Source: CAZUFB01 sp964619775
GTDB lineage: Bacteria > Actinomycetota > Coriobacteriia > Coriobacteriales > UMGS124
Length of the DNA stretch: 6,703 bases
Direction: 5' to 3'
Assembly: GCA_964619775.1 (NCBI GenBank)
Contig: CAZUFB010000103.1
Location: 1-6,703 of the forward strand
Shown here: positions 6,373 through 6,703 of the stretch, piece by piece
Position numbering within the stretch: the stretch's first letter is position 1
How the letters are laid out: each line of letters opens with the position of its first letter
Position numbers and translations under genes: made by a program
Notes under the pieces: generated by a model
Seen by the model: the letters and a program-made list of their open reading frames with translations, nothing else
What the model was told of the DNA's origin: nothing
Database searches by the model: none

Positions 6373-6632
6373 GGCAATAATAAAAAGCGATACAACACAC
6401 AAATGCACACCCTCATAACGAAGCATTTTGTCAATCGTTACGGGACAAGGCTTTTTGTTATGTGCGTGTGCAAGCCCGAACAGGCTTCACACCTTACGCC
6501 GTCATACAAGAGGTGACTCTGCCGCTTGTAGGCAAAAAATAAGCCCTCTGCACACCCCTCGGTGTGAGAAAGGCGGTAATTCCTACGTATTCAAAACGCC
6601 CTAACGAAAAGGGGCAGAAATCCTTGTATCAA
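6373..6632. other. Non-coding tract rich in inverted repeats
   Basis: I find no convincing gene in these 260 bases. Short frames exist (for example ATG 6403 to TGA 6516, 37 codons) but lack a ribosome site and any family look. The tract is dense in inverted repeats: TGCACAC 6404-6410 with GTGTGCA 6466-6472; CATAAC 6414-6419 with GTTATG 6457-6462; nested TTGTC 6428-6432 with GACAA 6444-6448; AAGCC 6472-6476 with GGCTT 6483-6487; TACAAG 6505-6510 with CTTGTA 6525-6530; and CACACC 6551-6556 with GGTGTG 6561-6566 around a 4-base loop. No U-run follows a stem, so a classic terminator is not shown. It looks more GC-rich than the RM genes and may belong to a flanking mobile element. Confidence 0.4.
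6404..6472. repeat. Long imperfect hairpin with nested stem
   Basis: Thirteen bases in two blocks (6404-6410 and 6414-6419) pair with 6457-6462 and 6466-6472, separated by a 3x3 internal loop. They enclose a second small stem, 6428-6432 with 6444-6448. It starts 32 bp after the vsr stop. It could be an RNA element, a protein-binding site or a mobile-element end; nothing here decides. Confidence 0.45.
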
Positions 6633-6703
6633 TCACGCAACAGTATCCTCGCAGATGGTGTCCTCCGGGGTGGGCTGCAACAGCTCCACCATCATTTTGA
6701 TGA
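6633..6703 (-). pseudogene. hsdM: Truncated type I restriction methyltransferase subunit (HsdM) fragment
   Basis: Entering from the right edge on the minus strand, the frame reads IKMMVELLQPTPEDTIC (6701-6651). This matches the stretch of HsdM just before its SAM-binding motif, where the family continues with DPACGT. Here the reading switches after Cys to EDTVA and a TGA at 6635-6633. The SAM-binding motif and the downstream catalytic NPPF region are therefore missing from this copy. HsdM is the N6-adenine methyltransferase subunit of type I systems. The upstream part lies outside the window. The break falls at about 6650/6651. With only 17 matching residues the family call is good but not certain. 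Confidence 0.6.

Noticed and set aside
6175..6426. Minus-strand frame of 83 codons opposite the end of vsr
   Set aside because: It is antisense to conserved Vsr codons, rich in hydrophobic residues as such shadows often are, and lacks a ribosome site.
6403..6516. 37-codon + strand frame after vsr
   Set aside because: It has no ribosome site and lies across the inverted repeats. Structure explains the sequence better than coding.
1..6703. CRISPR arrays, tRNA/rRNA genes, complete insertion sequences
   Set aside because: I saw no regularly spaced direct repeats, cloverleaf or rRNA-like sequence, and no transposase or integrase coding region.

Overview
The window looks like accessory DNA from a low-to-moderate GC Gram-positive, probably a gut-type Clostridia member (Lachnospiraceae or Ruminococcaceae-like). 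The reasons are strong AGGAGG-type ribosome sites before nearly every gene, a TTG start, AT-rich sigma-A promoters, and protein relatives I recognise from that group. The taxonomy is inference.

The core (about 55-6372) is a compact restriction-modification island with a divergent layout. Leftward from a shared control region (about 4712-4899) runs a five-gene operon: a small XRE/Cro-type regulator (4711-4496), two different C5-cytosine methyltransferases (4499-3417 and 3442-2189), a McrB-like AAA+ motor (2183-588) and a LlaJI-type R2 / McrC-like nuclease subunit (573-1). This is the gene order of the LlaJI and BsuMI class, in which two methyltransferases protect the target site, an NTP-driven motor partners the nuclease, and the regulator sets expression. 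Rightward run an NgoFVII-type phospholipase-D-fold restriction endonuclease (4900-5937) and, 2 bp later, a very-short-patch-repair (vsr) endonuclease gene (5940-6372). One pair of methyltransferases therefore sits beside two unrelated nuclease modules plus a repair gene that offsets 5-methylcytosine deamination.

The island shows decay and rearrangement. The R2 gene loses family resemblance after residue 173 and ends in 17 unrelated residues. In the same 54 bases the + strand carries a protein-like reading of different origin. vsr is split by a frameshift that looks like an 8-nt deletion just before its catalytic Asp codon. Both methyltransferases, the motor, the regulator and the NgoFVII-like nuclease look intact.

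The right flank (6373-6703) has no convincing complete gene. It holds a tract rich in inverted repeats, about 6404-6566, and at the very end a minus-strand fragment that reads as the N6-adenine methyltransferase subunit of a type I system (HsdM). That fragment is cut off just where its catalytic region should begin. The window is best read as a LlaJI-like island patched into other defence or mobile DNA, with broken genes at both edges.
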